From Bradyrhizobium ontarionense (GTDB lineage: Bacteria > Pseudomonadota > Alphaproteobacteria > Rhizobiales > Xanthobacteraceae), in the NCBI RefSeq assembly GCF_021088345.1, contig NZ_CP088156.1:4216001-4280000 (forward strand): a stretch of DNA of 64,000 nt, written 5' to 3'. The notes under the pieces are model-generated. The model worked only from the letters and a program-made list of their open reading frames with translations, was not told where the DNA came from and made no database searches. This document shows positions 19,201 to 27,201 of the stretch, piece by piece; positions within the stretch are counted from its first letter, which is position 1, and every line of letters begins with the position of its first letter. Made by a program: the position numbers and the translations under genes.

Positions 19201-20598
19201 CTACATGGCCTTGACGATGTTCTCGGTCATCTTCTTGGCGTCGCCGAGTAGCATCATCGTGTTGTCGCGATAGAACAGCGGATTGTCGATGCCGGCATAG
19301 CCCGACGCCAGCGAGCGCTTGATGAACATCACGGTGCCGGCCTTCCAGACCTGAAGCACCGGCATGCCGTAGATCGGCGAGGATTTATCCTCTTCGGCCG
19401 CCGGATTGGTGACGTCATTGGCGCCGATCACGAAGGCGACGTCAGTCTGGGCGAATTCGGAGTTGATGTCCTCGAGTTCGAACACCTCGTCGTAGGGCAC
19501 GTTGGCCTCGGCGAGCAGCACGTTCATGTGGCCCGGCATGCGGCCGGCGACGGGATGGATGGCGTATTTCACCTCGACGCCTTCCTTCTTCAGCGTGTCG
19601 GCCAGCTCGCGCACCGCGTGCTGGGCCTGCGCCACCGCCATGCCGTAGCCGGGCACGATGATGACCTTCTGCGCGTTCTTCATGATGAACGCGGCATCAT
19701 CGGCCGAGCCGAGCTTGGCCGGCTTCTGCTCGCCGGTCGCCCCGCCCGCCGCGGCAGTCTCGCCGCCGAAGCCGCCGAGGATGACCGAGATGAAGGACCG
19801 GTTCATCGCGTGGCACATGATGTAGGACAGGATGGCGCCCGAGGAGCCGACCAGCGCACCGGTGATGATCAGCGCCGAATTGCCGAGCGTGAAGCCGATA
19901 CCCGCCGCGGCCCAGCCCGAATAGGAGTTCAGCATCGAGATCACGACCGGCATGTCGGCGCCACCGATCGGGATGATCATGAGCACGCCGAGCGCCAGCG
20001 CGAGGATGGTGATCAGCCAGAAGTCGAACGCGCTGCCGGAGAGCACGAGCCCGACGATGAAGAACACCAGCGCCACGGCGAGCGCGATGTTGATGATGTG
20101 GCGGAACGGCAGGATGATCGGCGCGCCGCTCATCCGGGCGGAGAGCTTCAGGAACGCGATCACCGAGCCGGTGAAGGTCAGGGCGCCGATCGCGACGCCG
20201 AGCGACATTTCGATCAGGCTCTGCGGATGGATGTTGCCGGGCGTGCCGATGTCGAACGCTTCGGGTGCATAGAACGCGCCGGCCGCGACCAGGACCGCCG
20301 CCATGCCGACAAGCGAGTGGAAGGCAGCGACCAGTTCCGGCATCGAGGTCATCGGCACGCGGCGGGCGATGACCGCGCCGATGCCGCCGCCGATGGCGAT
20401 GCCGAGGATCACCAGGACCCACGCGACGCCGTCGGCCGGGGGATGGCCCGCCAGCGTGGTGGCAACCGCGATCGCCATGCCGGCCATGCCGAAGAAGTTG
20501 CCCTGCCGGCTGGTCGCCGGGCTGGACAGTCCGCGAAGAGACAGGATGAACAGCACACCTGCCACGAGATAAAGGAGTGCCGACAGATTGGCGTTCAT
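19201..20598 (-). CDS. pntB: NAD(P) transhydrogenase subunit beta
   Basis: A protein of 465 residues with about eight or nine transmembrane helices followed by the NADP(H)-binding domain III. The domain III fingerprint is visible as IIVPGYGMAVAQAQHAV and later IGANDVTNPAAEEDKSSPIYGMPVLQVW. The enzyme couples proton entry to hydride transfer from NADH to NADP+, supplying NADPH. It is third in the pntAA-pntAB-pntB operon, all on the minus strand. Confidence 0.95.
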   Translation of the reverse strand: MNANLSALLYLVAGVLFILSLRGLSSPATSRQGNFFGMAGMAIAVATTLAGHPPADGVAWVLVILGIAIGGGIGAVIARRVPMTSMPELVAAFHSLVGMAAVLVAAGAFYAPEAFDIGTPGNIHPQSLIEMSLGVAIGALTFTGSVIAFLKLSARMSGAPIILPFRHIINIALAVALVFFIVGLVLSGSAFDFWLITILALALGVLMIIPIGGADMPVVISMLNSYSGWAAAGIGFTLGNSALIITGALVGSSGAILSYIMCHAMNRSFISVILGGFGGETAAAGGATGEQKPAKLGSADDAAFIMKNAQKVIIVPGYGMAVAQAQHAVRELADTLKKEGVEVKYAIHPVAGRMPGHMNVLLAEANVPYDEVFELEDINSEFAQTDVAFVIGANDVTNPAAEEDKSSPIYGMPVLQVWKAGTVMFIKRSLASGYAGIDNPLFYRDNTMMLLGDAKKMTENIVKAM

Positions 20599-20643
20599 TG
20601 CAGATGCCCCGTTGTGCCCGTCATCCCGCGTGGTGCGGCGTTG

Positions 20644-20961
20644 TTACTTGGACTTCTTCTTGTACATCGCCAGCATGCGCTGGGTGACGAGGAAGCCGCC
20701 GAAGATGTTCACGCAGGCGAAGATCAGCGCGATGAAGCCGAACGCCCGCGCCAGACCGCTGCCGCTCGACAGCATGGGAACGCCGACCGCGAGCAGCGCG
20801 CCGACCACGATCACCGAGGAGATCGCGTTGGTCACCGACATCAGCGGCGTATGCAGGGCCGGCGTCACCGCCCACACCACGAAATAGCCGACGAAAACCG
20901 CCAGCACGAAAATCGACAGCCGGAATATGAAGGGATCGACGGCTTGGACGACATGCTCCAT
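20644..20961 (-). CDS. pntAB: NAD(P) transhydrogenase subunit alpha part 2 (membrane)
   Basis: A 105-residue membrane protein with three helices, equivalent to the C-terminal membrane part of E. coli PntA. The fragment YFVVWAVTPALHTPLMSVTNAIS is characteristic of domain II. The split of PntA into two genes is the Rhodospirillum-type arrangement found across alphaproteobacteria. It sits 24 bp downstream of pntAA and 45 bp before pntB. Confidence 0.93.
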   Translation of the reverse strand: MEHVVQAVDPFIFRLSIFVLAVFVGYFVVWAVTPALHTPLMSVTNAISSVIVVGALLAVGVPMLSSGSGLARAFGFIALIFACVNIFGGFLVTQRMLAMYKKKSK

Positions 20962-20985
20962 GGCTTTGCTCCTTATGTCTTCCGA

Positions 20986-22113
20986 CTATGCCTTCGGCTG
21001 AAAGTTCGGGTGAATGATGGCGCCGTCCTTTGTCAAAGCCGTGGCCTTGACCAGTTCGTCGTCCCAATTGACCGCGAGCGCCTTGTCCTTCTTGTCGACC
21101 ATGGTCTCGATGAAGGAAAAGAGGTTGCGTGCATAGAGGCTGGAGGCCGAGGCTGCGACCCGGCCGGCCAGATTCGGGAAGCCGATGATCTTGACGCCGT
21201 CGATGTCGACGGTTTCGCCGAGCTTGACGCCCTCGACATTGCCGCCACGCTCGACCGCGAGATCAACCAGCACCGAGCCCGGACGCATCGACTTCACCAT
21301 CTCCAGGGTGACGAGGCGCGGTGCCGGACGGCCTGGGATCAGCGCGGTGGTGATGATGACGTCCTGCTTCTTGATGTGTTCCGCCGTCAGCGCCGCCTGC
21401 TTGGCCTGGTACTCCTTGGACATCTCCTTGGCGTAGCCGCCGGCCGTCTGCGCGTTCTTGAACTCCTCATCCTCGACCGCGAGGAACTTGGCACCGAGGC
21501 TTTCCACTTGCTCCTTGGTGGCCGGGCGCACATCGGTGGCCGTGACGATGGCGCCGAGCCGGCGCGCAGTCGCAATCGCCTGCAGGCCGGCAACGCCGAC
21601 GCCCATCACGAAGACCTTCGTCGCCGGCACGGTGCCGGCCGCGGTCATCATCATGGGAAAGGCGCGACCGAATGCCTCGGCGCCTTCGATGACGGCGCGG
21701 TAGCCGGCGAGGTTGGCCTGGCTGGACAGCACGTCCATGACCTGCGCGCGGGTGATGCGCGGCATCAGCTCCATGGCAAAGGCGGCAATGCCGGCATCGG
21801 CCATTGCCTTGAGAGCGACGTCGTTGCCGAAGGGGTCCATGATTGCGAAGACCAGCGTGCCGCGCCGGTAGTTGGCGAGCTCGGAGGCTTCCGGCCGCTT
21901 CACCTTGATGATGATGTCGGCGTCCTTGAGCGCATCCGCGCTCACGGTCGCCCCGGCCGCAGTGAACTCCCCGTCCGGCAAACCGGACTTGATGCCGGCG
22001 CCGGGCTCAACCGTGATCTCGGCGCCCAACGCCTTGAACTTCTTCACCGTGTCTGGAGAGGCGGCAACCCGCGGCTCCAAAGGGTCGATTTCCTTGGCGA
22101 CGGCAATCTTCAT
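20986..22113 (-). CDS. pntAA: NAD(P) transhydrogenase subunit alpha part 1 (soluble NAD-binding)
   Basis: A 375-residue cytoplasmic domain I related to alanine dehydrogenase. It starts MKIAVAKEIDPLEPRVAASP and shows the NAD-binding segment VFVMGVGVAGLQAIATARRLGA and the substrate-side pattern RPATKEQVESLGAKF. It binds NAD(H) and works with PntAB and PntB. Length matches the split-gene alphaproteobacterial form. Confidence 0.95.
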   Translation of the reverse strand: MKIAVAKEIDPLEPRVAASPDTVKKFKALGAEITVEPGAGIKSGLPDGEFTAAGATVSADALKDADIIIKVKRPEASELANYRRGTLVFAIMDPFGNDVALKAMADAGIAAFAMELMPRITRAQVMDVLSSQANLAGYRAVIEGAEAFGRAFPMMMTAAGTVPATKVFVMGVGVAGLQAIATARRLGAIVTATDVRPATKEQVESLGAKFLAVEDEEFKNAQTAGGYAKEMSKEYQAKQAALTAEHIKKQDVIITTALIPGRPAPRLVTLEMVKSMRPGSVLVDLAVERGGNVEGVKLGETVDIDGVKIIGFPNLAGRVAASASSLYARNLFSFIETMVDKKDKALAVNWDDELVKATALTKDGAIIHPNFQPKA

Positions 22114-22238
22114 GAGGCCTCCGGCGCGAATGCGCGCGCGAGCTTACAAGGGCGGGACGTCCATGGTCTTCAGCAGGCAGCGTCTTGCGCGCTCAGCTGA
22201 TGGCCCGCCGGCGGGGATGCCTGCGGGCCATAAAGGCT

Positions 22239-22391
22239 TTAAGTGAGGAAAATAGCCATCATGATGACGATCAGGGCAACGCCGATCGAGCCGTACTTCA
22301 CCAGCTTGATGAAGCCCTCATAGGTGGCCTCATGCGCCACATAGTCGTTGCCGTCAGCCGTCGAATAAGCGATCTGGCCATGGTCTGCCAT
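22239..22391 (-). CDS. aa3-type cytochrome c oxidase subunit IV (short)
   Basis: A 50-residue protein, too short for most gene callers. It begins MADHGQIAYSTADGNDYVAH, continues with EATYEGFIKLVKYGS, and ends in one transmembrane helix (IGVALIVIMMAIFLT). The form, one amphipathic start and one membrane span, matches the bacterial aa3-type oxidase subunit IV family, which packs against the main oxidase core. GGGGGA lies about 5 bases before the ATG. It lies just upstream of the pnt operon on the same strand, and both act in inner-membrane bioenergetics. The main oxidase subunits are not in the window. Confidence 0.88.
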   Translation of the reverse strand: MADHGQIAYSTADGNDYVAHEATYEGFIKLVKYGSIGVALIVIMMAIFLT

Positions 22392-22497
22392 CGGGGTCCC
22401 CCAGAGAAACTATGCTTTGTTAAGGTCGCATACCCCAAAGCAGATGCAAGGGCAACGGCGGCCGTGCGAGGCAGTTTTATCGGTTTTTCCGATCGAC

Positions 22498-22893
22498 CTA
22501 TTGGCCAGGCCAATTATCGCGGATCCAGCGCGTCAGGCTGGCCTCGCTGACCTCGCCGGCGGCGAGGGCAAGGATGACGGTTGTGGCCTGAGCGGGGTCG
22601 GGCGCAAACGCAATGCCGTTGCGGCGCAGGAAGGTCATCATGGCCATGAAGGCGATGCGCTTGTTGCCGTCGACGAAGGCGTGGTTTTTGGCCAGTCCGA
22701 ACGCATAGGCTGCAGCAAGCTCGGGCAGCGGCGCCTGCTCATAGGTCCATTTGTTGACCGGACGCTCCAGCGCAGAGCGCAGCATCCCTTCGTCGCGCAG
22801 TCCTGGCGCTCCACCGAACCGGCGCAGCTGCCGCGCATGGATCGCAATCGCCTGCTCGTAGCTGATCCAGAGCGGCTCCTCAGTCTCGCTCAT
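22498..22893 (-). CDS. doc: Type II toxin, death-on-curing (Doc/Fic) family
   Basis: A 131-residue Fic-fold protein with the catalytic loop HAFVDGNKR at 71-79, matching HxFx[DN]xNKR. The known Doc protein phosphorylates elongation factor EF-Tu and stops translation; the loop residues needed are present. The N-terminal ISYEQAIAIHARQLRRFGGAPGLRDEGMLRSAL is the Doc-subfamily signature. It overlaps the antitoxin stop by four bases (ATGA), so it is made from the same transcript. The activity is inferred, not shown. Confidence 0.9.
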   Translation of the reverse strand: MSETEEPLWISYEQAIAIHARQLRRFGGAPGLRDEGMLRSALERPVNKWTYEQAPLPELAAAYAFGLAKNHAFVDGNKRIAFMAMMTFLRRNGIAFAPDPAQATTVILALAAGEVSEASLTRWIRDNWPGQ

Positions 22894-23114
22894 TTGGCGA
22901 GAGCCGAGAGCGTATCGCGATACTCGTCCATGAGTTTGTCAGCGATCTCCATGGTCCGCTCGAAGTCCGGATCATACGGGAGAGCCTGGAAGCCACCGCC
23001 GGGCAGTTCCACAATGTGCAACTGCTGGCCGCGCTTCAGATCCAACCGCTGCATCAGTTCGCGCGGCAGCAGCAGGCCATCGGAATTGCCGATCTTCTTG
23101 ATCTCGATCTTCAT
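22890..23114 (-). CDS. AbrB/MazE-type antitoxin
   Basis: A 74-residue protein with an N-terminal swapped-hairpin DNA-binding domain (MKIEIKKIGNSDGLLLPREL, then LDLKRGQQLHIVEL) and a C-terminal helical tail that would bind the toxin. The ATG at 23114 has GAGGAGGAG about 9 bases upstream. It is immediately followed by doc with ATGA overlap. A 36-bp palindrome and a sigma-70-like promoter lie directly upstream, indicating autoregulation. Confidence 0.9.
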   Translation of the reverse strand: MKIEIKKIGNSDGLLLPRELMQRLDLKRGQQLHIVELPGGGFQALPYDPDFERTMEIADKLMDEYRDTLSALAK

Positions 23115-23136
23115 GGCGGGCTCCTCCTCGGCACGC

Positions 23137-23172
23137 AAAAGGCGCGTTATACATATGTATAACGCGCCTTTT
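23137..23172. promoter_or_regulatory. 36-bp perfect palindrome: operator of the antitoxin-toxin operon
   Basis: The 36 bases are an exact palindrome, each half reading AAAAGGCGCGTTATACAT. It begins 22 bp before the antitoxin start. On the minus strand the promoter -10 box TATACA (23156-23161) lies inside it. AbrB/MazE-type antitoxins bind palindromes over their own promoter, so this is the expected autorepression site. A further half-site, GTTATAC, is at 23190-23196. Confidence 0.8.
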
Positions 23173-23184
23173 CGTCCGGTTCAA
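23156..23184 (-). promoter_or_regulatory. Sigma-70-like promoter of the antitoxin-doc operon
   Basis: On the minus strand TTGAAC (23184-23179) is followed after 17 bases by TATACA (23161-23156). The -10 box is within the palindrome, so binding there would block RNA polymerase. The 5' leader to the antitoxin ATG would be about 35 bases. Confidence 0.6.
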
Positions 23185-23199
23185 CAAATGTTATACGCC

Positions 23200-25224
23200 C
23201 TACCCCATCGCCTCCAGCTCATCGATCATGCCGGCGATGACCGACAGGCCGCCGTCCCAGAACTTGGGATCCTTGGCATCCAGGCCGAACGGCGCGAGCA
23301 GCTCGGAGTAATGCTTGGTGCCGCCGGCCGCGAGCATCGCGAGATAGCGCTCGGCAAAGCCTTCGGTGGCATGCTCGTAGACCGCATAGAGCGAGTTTAC
23401 CAGGCAGTCGCCGAACGCATAGGCGTAGACATAAAACGGCGAATGGATGAAGTGCGGGATGTACATCCAGAAGTTCTCGTAGCCCGGCTTGATATCGATC
23501 GCCTCACCGAGGCTCTCGGTCTGCACCGACAGCCAGATCTGCCCGATCCGCTCGGCCGTGAGCTCGCCATTCTTGCGCTCGGTATGGACCGCGCGCTCGA
23601 ACGAATAGAACGCGATCTGCCGCACCACCGTGTTGATCATGTCCTCGACCTTGCCGGCGAGCAGCGCCTGGCGCTGCTTGGCGTCCTTGGTCTGCGAGAG
23701 CAGACGCCTGAACGTCAGCATCTCGCCGAATACGCTCGCGGTCTCCGCCAGCGTCAACGGCGTCGGCGCCATCAGCGCACCGTTCCTGGCTGCAAGCACC
23801 TGGTGCACGCCGTGGCCGAGCTCGTGGGCGAGCGTCATGACGTCGCGCGGCTTGCCCTGATAGTTCATCAGCACATAAGGATGCGCCGACGGCGTGGTCG
23901 GATGCGAGAACGCCCCCGGCGCCTTGCCCGGCCGCACCGGCGCATCGATCCAGCGATCGTCGAAGAAGCGCTGGGCGATGTCGGCCATATCAGGCGAAAA
24001 GCCGCGATAGGCCGTCAGCACCATGCTCTTCGCCTCGGGCCAGGCAATGGTGGCATTGGCCGCGAAGGGCAGCGGCGCATTGCGATCCCAATGCGCGAGC
24101 GTCTTCTTCTTGAACCAGCGCGCCTTGAGCCGATAGTAGCGGTGCGACAGCTTCGGATAGGCTGCACGCACCGAGGCCACCAGCGCGTCCACCACCTCGC
24201 GCTCGACGCGGTTGTTGAGGTGGCGGGAGTCCGCGACATCCTGAAAGCCGCGCCAGCGATCGGAGATGTCCTTGTCCTTGGCCAGCGTATTGGTGATCAG
24301 TGCGAAGGTGCGCTCATTGGCCTTGAAGGTCTTGGCCAGCGCCTCGGCTGCTGCCTTGCGCTTGGCACCGTCACGGTCCTGCAGGAAGTTCAGCGTCGGC
24401 TCGATCGCGAGCTCCTTGGCCCCGACCTCGAAGCGCAGGCCGGCGATGGTCTGGTCGAACAACCGGTTCCAGGCGGAATAGCCGGTCTGCGACTTCTCGT
24501 GGAACAGCTGCTCGACGCGGTCCTCGAGCTGATAGGGCTTGTCCTTGCGCAGATCCTCGATCCACGGCCGGTAGTGGCCGAGGGCCGGCGTTTCCATCGC
24601 GCGCGCGATCACCGCATCGTCGATGCGGTTGAGTTCGAGCGGAAAAAACAGGAGGTGCGTGAACGCAGCGGTGAGCCGCTCGGAGATGTCGCCATAGAAT
24701 TTAGAGATTGCAGGATCGACGCTGTCGCCGGCATGCGCGAGGCCCGCAAACGAGCCGAGCCGCCCGGCGAGATCGTCGATCGTCTCGTAGCGCCGCACTG
24801 CTTCTGCGAGCCATTCGCCACCGTCCTCGCGCGCCACATGCTCGGCGAGCTTGCCCTTGTAGTCGGTCTCAAACGCGACGCATTCGGCATCCATCTTCGC
24901 GAGATCATGGGCGATCTCCGGCGCATCGATGCCCGAATAAAGGTCGCCGAGGTTCCACTCGGGCAGCGTGCCGACAGAGGCCGCGGCCGATGTCGTCTTA
25001 GCTTTGACAGAGAGCCTGGCCGACGACTTGGAAACCGACGACTTGGAAGAAGATGCGGGAGCCGATTTAGCCGCGCGGGGCTTCTTCGACGGAGCCTTGG
25101 CGGCCGGTTTCTTGGCCGGCTTGACCTTGGCGGCCTTGGTCTCGGCAGCCTTGGTCTTGGCGGATTTCGTCTGGAGGGAGGGTCTGGTCGGCTTGCGAAG
25201 GGCGGAAGAAGCGCGCGAGGTCAT
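23200..25224 (-). CDS. M3-family oligoendopeptidase F-like zinc peptidase with Lys/Ala-rich N-terminal tail
   Basis: A protein of 674 residues. The zinc motif HELGH is at 467-471, within DVMTLAHELGHGVHQ, and downstream LAETASVFGE supplies the third ligand (family pattern). M3 oligopeptidases cut short peptides in the cytoplasm. The first ~85 residues are dominated by Lys, Ala, Ser and Pro with repeated KAAK/KPAK units, like a histone H1 tail; the peptidase fold begins near LPEWNLGDLYSG. No signal peptide is visible. It is separated from the toxin-antitoxin operator by a few tens of bases. Confidence 0.9.
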   Translation of the reverse strand: MTSRASSALRKPTRPSLQTKSAKTKAAETKAAKVKPAKKPAAKAPSKKPRAAKSAPASSSKSSVSKSSARLSVKAKTTSAAASVGTLPEWNLGDLYSGIDAPEIAHDLAKMDAECVAFETDYKGKLAEHVAREDGGEWLAEAVRRYETIDDLAGRLGSFAGLAHAGDSVDPAISKFYGDISERLTAAFTHLLFFPLELNRIDDAVIARAMETPALGHYRPWIEDLRKDKPYQLEDRVEQLFHEKSQTGYSAWNRLFDQTIAGLRFEVGAKELAIEPTLNFLQDRDGAKRKAAAEALAKTFKANERTFALITNTLAKDKDISDRWRGFQDVADSRHLNNRVEREVVDALVASVRAAYPKLSHRYYRLKARWFKKKTLAHWDRNAPLPFAANATIAWPEAKSMVLTAYRGFSPDMADIAQRFFDDRWIDAPVRPGKAPGAFSHPTTPSAHPYVLMNYQGKPRDVMTLAHELGHGVHQVLAARNGALMAPTPLTLAETASVFGEMLTFRRLLSQTKDAKQRQALLAGKVEDMINTVVRQIAFYSFERAVHTERKNGELTAERIGQIWLSVQTESLGEAIDIKPGYENFWMYIPHFIHSPFYVYAYAFGDCLVNSLYAVYEHATEGFAERYLAMLAAGGTKHYSELLAPFGLDAKDPKFWDGGLSVIAGMIDELEAMG

Positions 25225-25344
25225 CGGATGGGTAACCTGTTGTTCAAACCTGAGTCCCGACCAGCGAGGTTTAAGGTTGCGTTAATCGGCGTCGGCGAGA
25301 GTGCCCCGATTCGAGACAGATAGTCGTAGCGTGCAGGGAAAGCC

Positions 25345-26844
25345 ATGGCCGCCAGCATTTTGATCGCCGATGATGATCCGGTCCAGCGCCGGCTGGTGGA
25401 GAACATGGTGCAGAAATGCGGCTATGAGGCGATCGTCGTCGAGACCGGCGACGCCGTCATCGAAAAGCTGACCAGCGCCGACGCCGGTCCCATCGATGCC
25501 ATCCTGCTGGATCTCGTCATGCCCGGCCTCGACGGCATGGGCGTGCTCTCCAAGATGCGCGAGATCGGCCTCTCGATCCCCGTGATCGTGCAGACCGCGC
25601 ATGGCGGTATCGACAACGTGGTCTCGGCGATGCGCGCCGGCGCCCAGGACTTCGTCGTCAAGCCCGTGGGCATCGAGCGGCTGCAGGTCTCGCTCCGCAA
25701 CGCCCTCAACACGTCGGCGCTGAAGGGCGAGTTGCAGCGCATCCGGCACAGCCGCGAAGGACGGCTGACATTCGCCGATATCATCACGCGAGCCGAAGCC
25801 ATGGCGCCGATCCTGCGCATCGCGGAGAAGGCTGCGGCCTCGTCGATTCCCGTGCTGATCGAAGGCGAATCCGGGGTCGGCAAGGAGCTGTTCGCCCGCG
25901 CCATCCATGGCACGAGCGAACGCAAGACGAAGCCGTTCGTCGCCGTCAATTGCGGCGCCATCCCTGACAATCTGGTCGAATCGATTCTGTTCGGCCACGA
26001 GAAAGGCGCGTTCACCGGCGCGACCGAGCGGCACATGGGCAAGTTCGTCGAAGCCCATGGCGGCACGCTGTTCCTCGACGAGGTGTCCGAGCTGCCGCTC
26101 ACCGCCCAGGTCAAGCTGTTGCGCGCGCTGCAGGAAGGCGCCGTCGAGGCGGTCGGCGGCCGCAAGCCGGTCAAGGTCGATGTCCGCATCATCTCGGCGA
26201 CCAATCGCCGGCTGCTCGACCGCGTCAAGGAAGGCCACTTTCGTGAAGACCTGTTCTACCGGCTCCACGTCCTGCCGCTGACGATCCCGCCGCTGCGCGC
26301 GCGCCGCGAGGACATCCCGCCTTTGCTGCGGCATTTCCTCGCGCGGTTCGCAGCCGAAGAGAATCGCGCCGTGTCGGGTATCGGCGGCGAAGCCGTGGCC
26401 TATCTGACCAAGCTCGATTGGCCCGGCAACATCCGCCAGCTCGAAAACGTGATCTATCGCGCCGTCGTCATGAGCGAGACTGACCAGCTCGGCGTGGCTG
26501 ATTTCCCGCTGATCCCCACCCATGCACCGCCGGTGGAGCCCGCGCCCGCGCTCATTGTGGAGCGCCCCATCCACCCGGCGTTGCCCGCCATGGTGCCGGG
26601 GAGTGAAGTCCCCATCGCTCCGTCTCCCCTGCCCTCGCATGGGAACCTTGCGATGCTGACCCCGGGCGGCGACGTTCGCCCGCTGGAGGAGATGGAGCAT
26701 GAGATCATCCGCTTCGCCATCGCCCATTACCGCGGCCAGATGTCGGAGGTGGCGCGCCGTCTCAAAATCGGACGCTCGACGCTCTACCGCAAGCTCGACG
26801 AGGCCAGTGGCGAGACGCCATCGACGGAGTCGCCGCCGCTGTGA
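25345..26844 (+). CDS. NtrC-type sigma-54-dependent response regulator
   Basis: A protein of 499 residues. The receiver domain (1 to about 120) has the acidic pair DDD at 9-11, phospho-acceptor D56 and conserved K106. The AAA+ domain has Walker A GESGVGKE (174-181), the sigma-54 loop GAFTGA (221-226) and LFLDEV as Walker B. A Pro-rich linker (about 395-435) leads to a Fis-type helix-turn-helix (MSEVARRLKIGRSTLYRKLDE). It should activate sigma-54 promoters on phosphorylation. No histidine kinase is adjacent, so the partner is unknown. Confidence 0.93.
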   Translation: MAASILIADDDPVQRRLVENMVQKCGYEAIVVETGDAVIEKLTSADAGPIDAILLDLVMPGLDGMGVLSKMREIGLSIPVIVQTAHGGIDNVVSAMRAGAQDFVVKPVGIERLQVSLRNALNTSALKGELQRIRHSREGRLTFADIITRAEAMAPILRIAEKAAASSIPVLIEGESGVGKELFARAIHGTSERKTKPFVAVNCGAIPDNLVESILFGHEKGAFTGATERHMGKFVEAHGGTLFLDEVSELPLTAQVKLLRALQEGAVEAVGGRKPVKVDVRIISATNRRLLDRVKEGHFREDLFYRLHVLPLTIPPLRARREDIPPLLRHFLARFAAEENRAVSGIGGEAVAYLTKLDWPGNIRQLENVIYRAVVMSETDQLGVADFPLIPTHAPPVEPAPALIVERPIHPALPAMVPGSEVPIAPSPLPSHGNLAMLTPGGDVRPLEEMEHEIIRFAIAHYRGQMSEVARRLKIGRSTLYRKLDEASGETPSTESPPL

Positions 26845-27201
26845 CGATGAGGCGCAAGGCGCGGCGACCATCGTTGCGCTCCGCTGCCGTCTGAAAAACG
26901 CCGCAACCCGGCGCAACAATGGAACATCTGAACCGTTGCCTTGCGGTGACAGACAAAGGAAAAAACGCGTGGCACAAACGCACGATCGGTTTGGCCGGGG
27001 TTTCCCAAGAGTCAGTTTGTCGTGAGTTGTCCCGTGTGGCGCTGGCCGCAGAAATCGGGCTTGAGTATCGTTTGGGCGTGAATCATTGCGTACAGGCGTG
27101 ACCCATTCTCACGGGCGGGAGCTCGAGCTGAAGCTGGCGGGCAGAATCGACCTTGTTACCGACCCTGTTCCGAAGGGGACAGATCATCCGAGGAACAGAC
27201 G
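26845..27201. other. Intergenic region between the sigma-54 regulator and the L,D-transpeptidase
   Basis: A 357-bp gap with no convincing gene. A short frame at 26919-27101 (60 residues) lacks a ribosome site and family resemblance. Near the 3' end an imperfect inverted repeat CTGTTCC/GGGACAG (27165-27182) lies just ahead of the transpeptidase start, compatible with a regulatory site or a leader structure. No clear sigma-54 (GG-N10-GC) promoter was picked out by eye. Confidence 0.4.

Noticed and set aside
19528..22200. 890-residue plus-strand frame opposite pnt genes
   Set aside because: A His/Arg/Asp-rich shadow with no domain; the minus-strand transhydrogenase genes explain the region.
26919..27101. 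Possible 60-residue gene before the L,D-transpeptidase
   Set aside because: No ribosome-binding site, no recognisable domain and no reason beyond an open frame.
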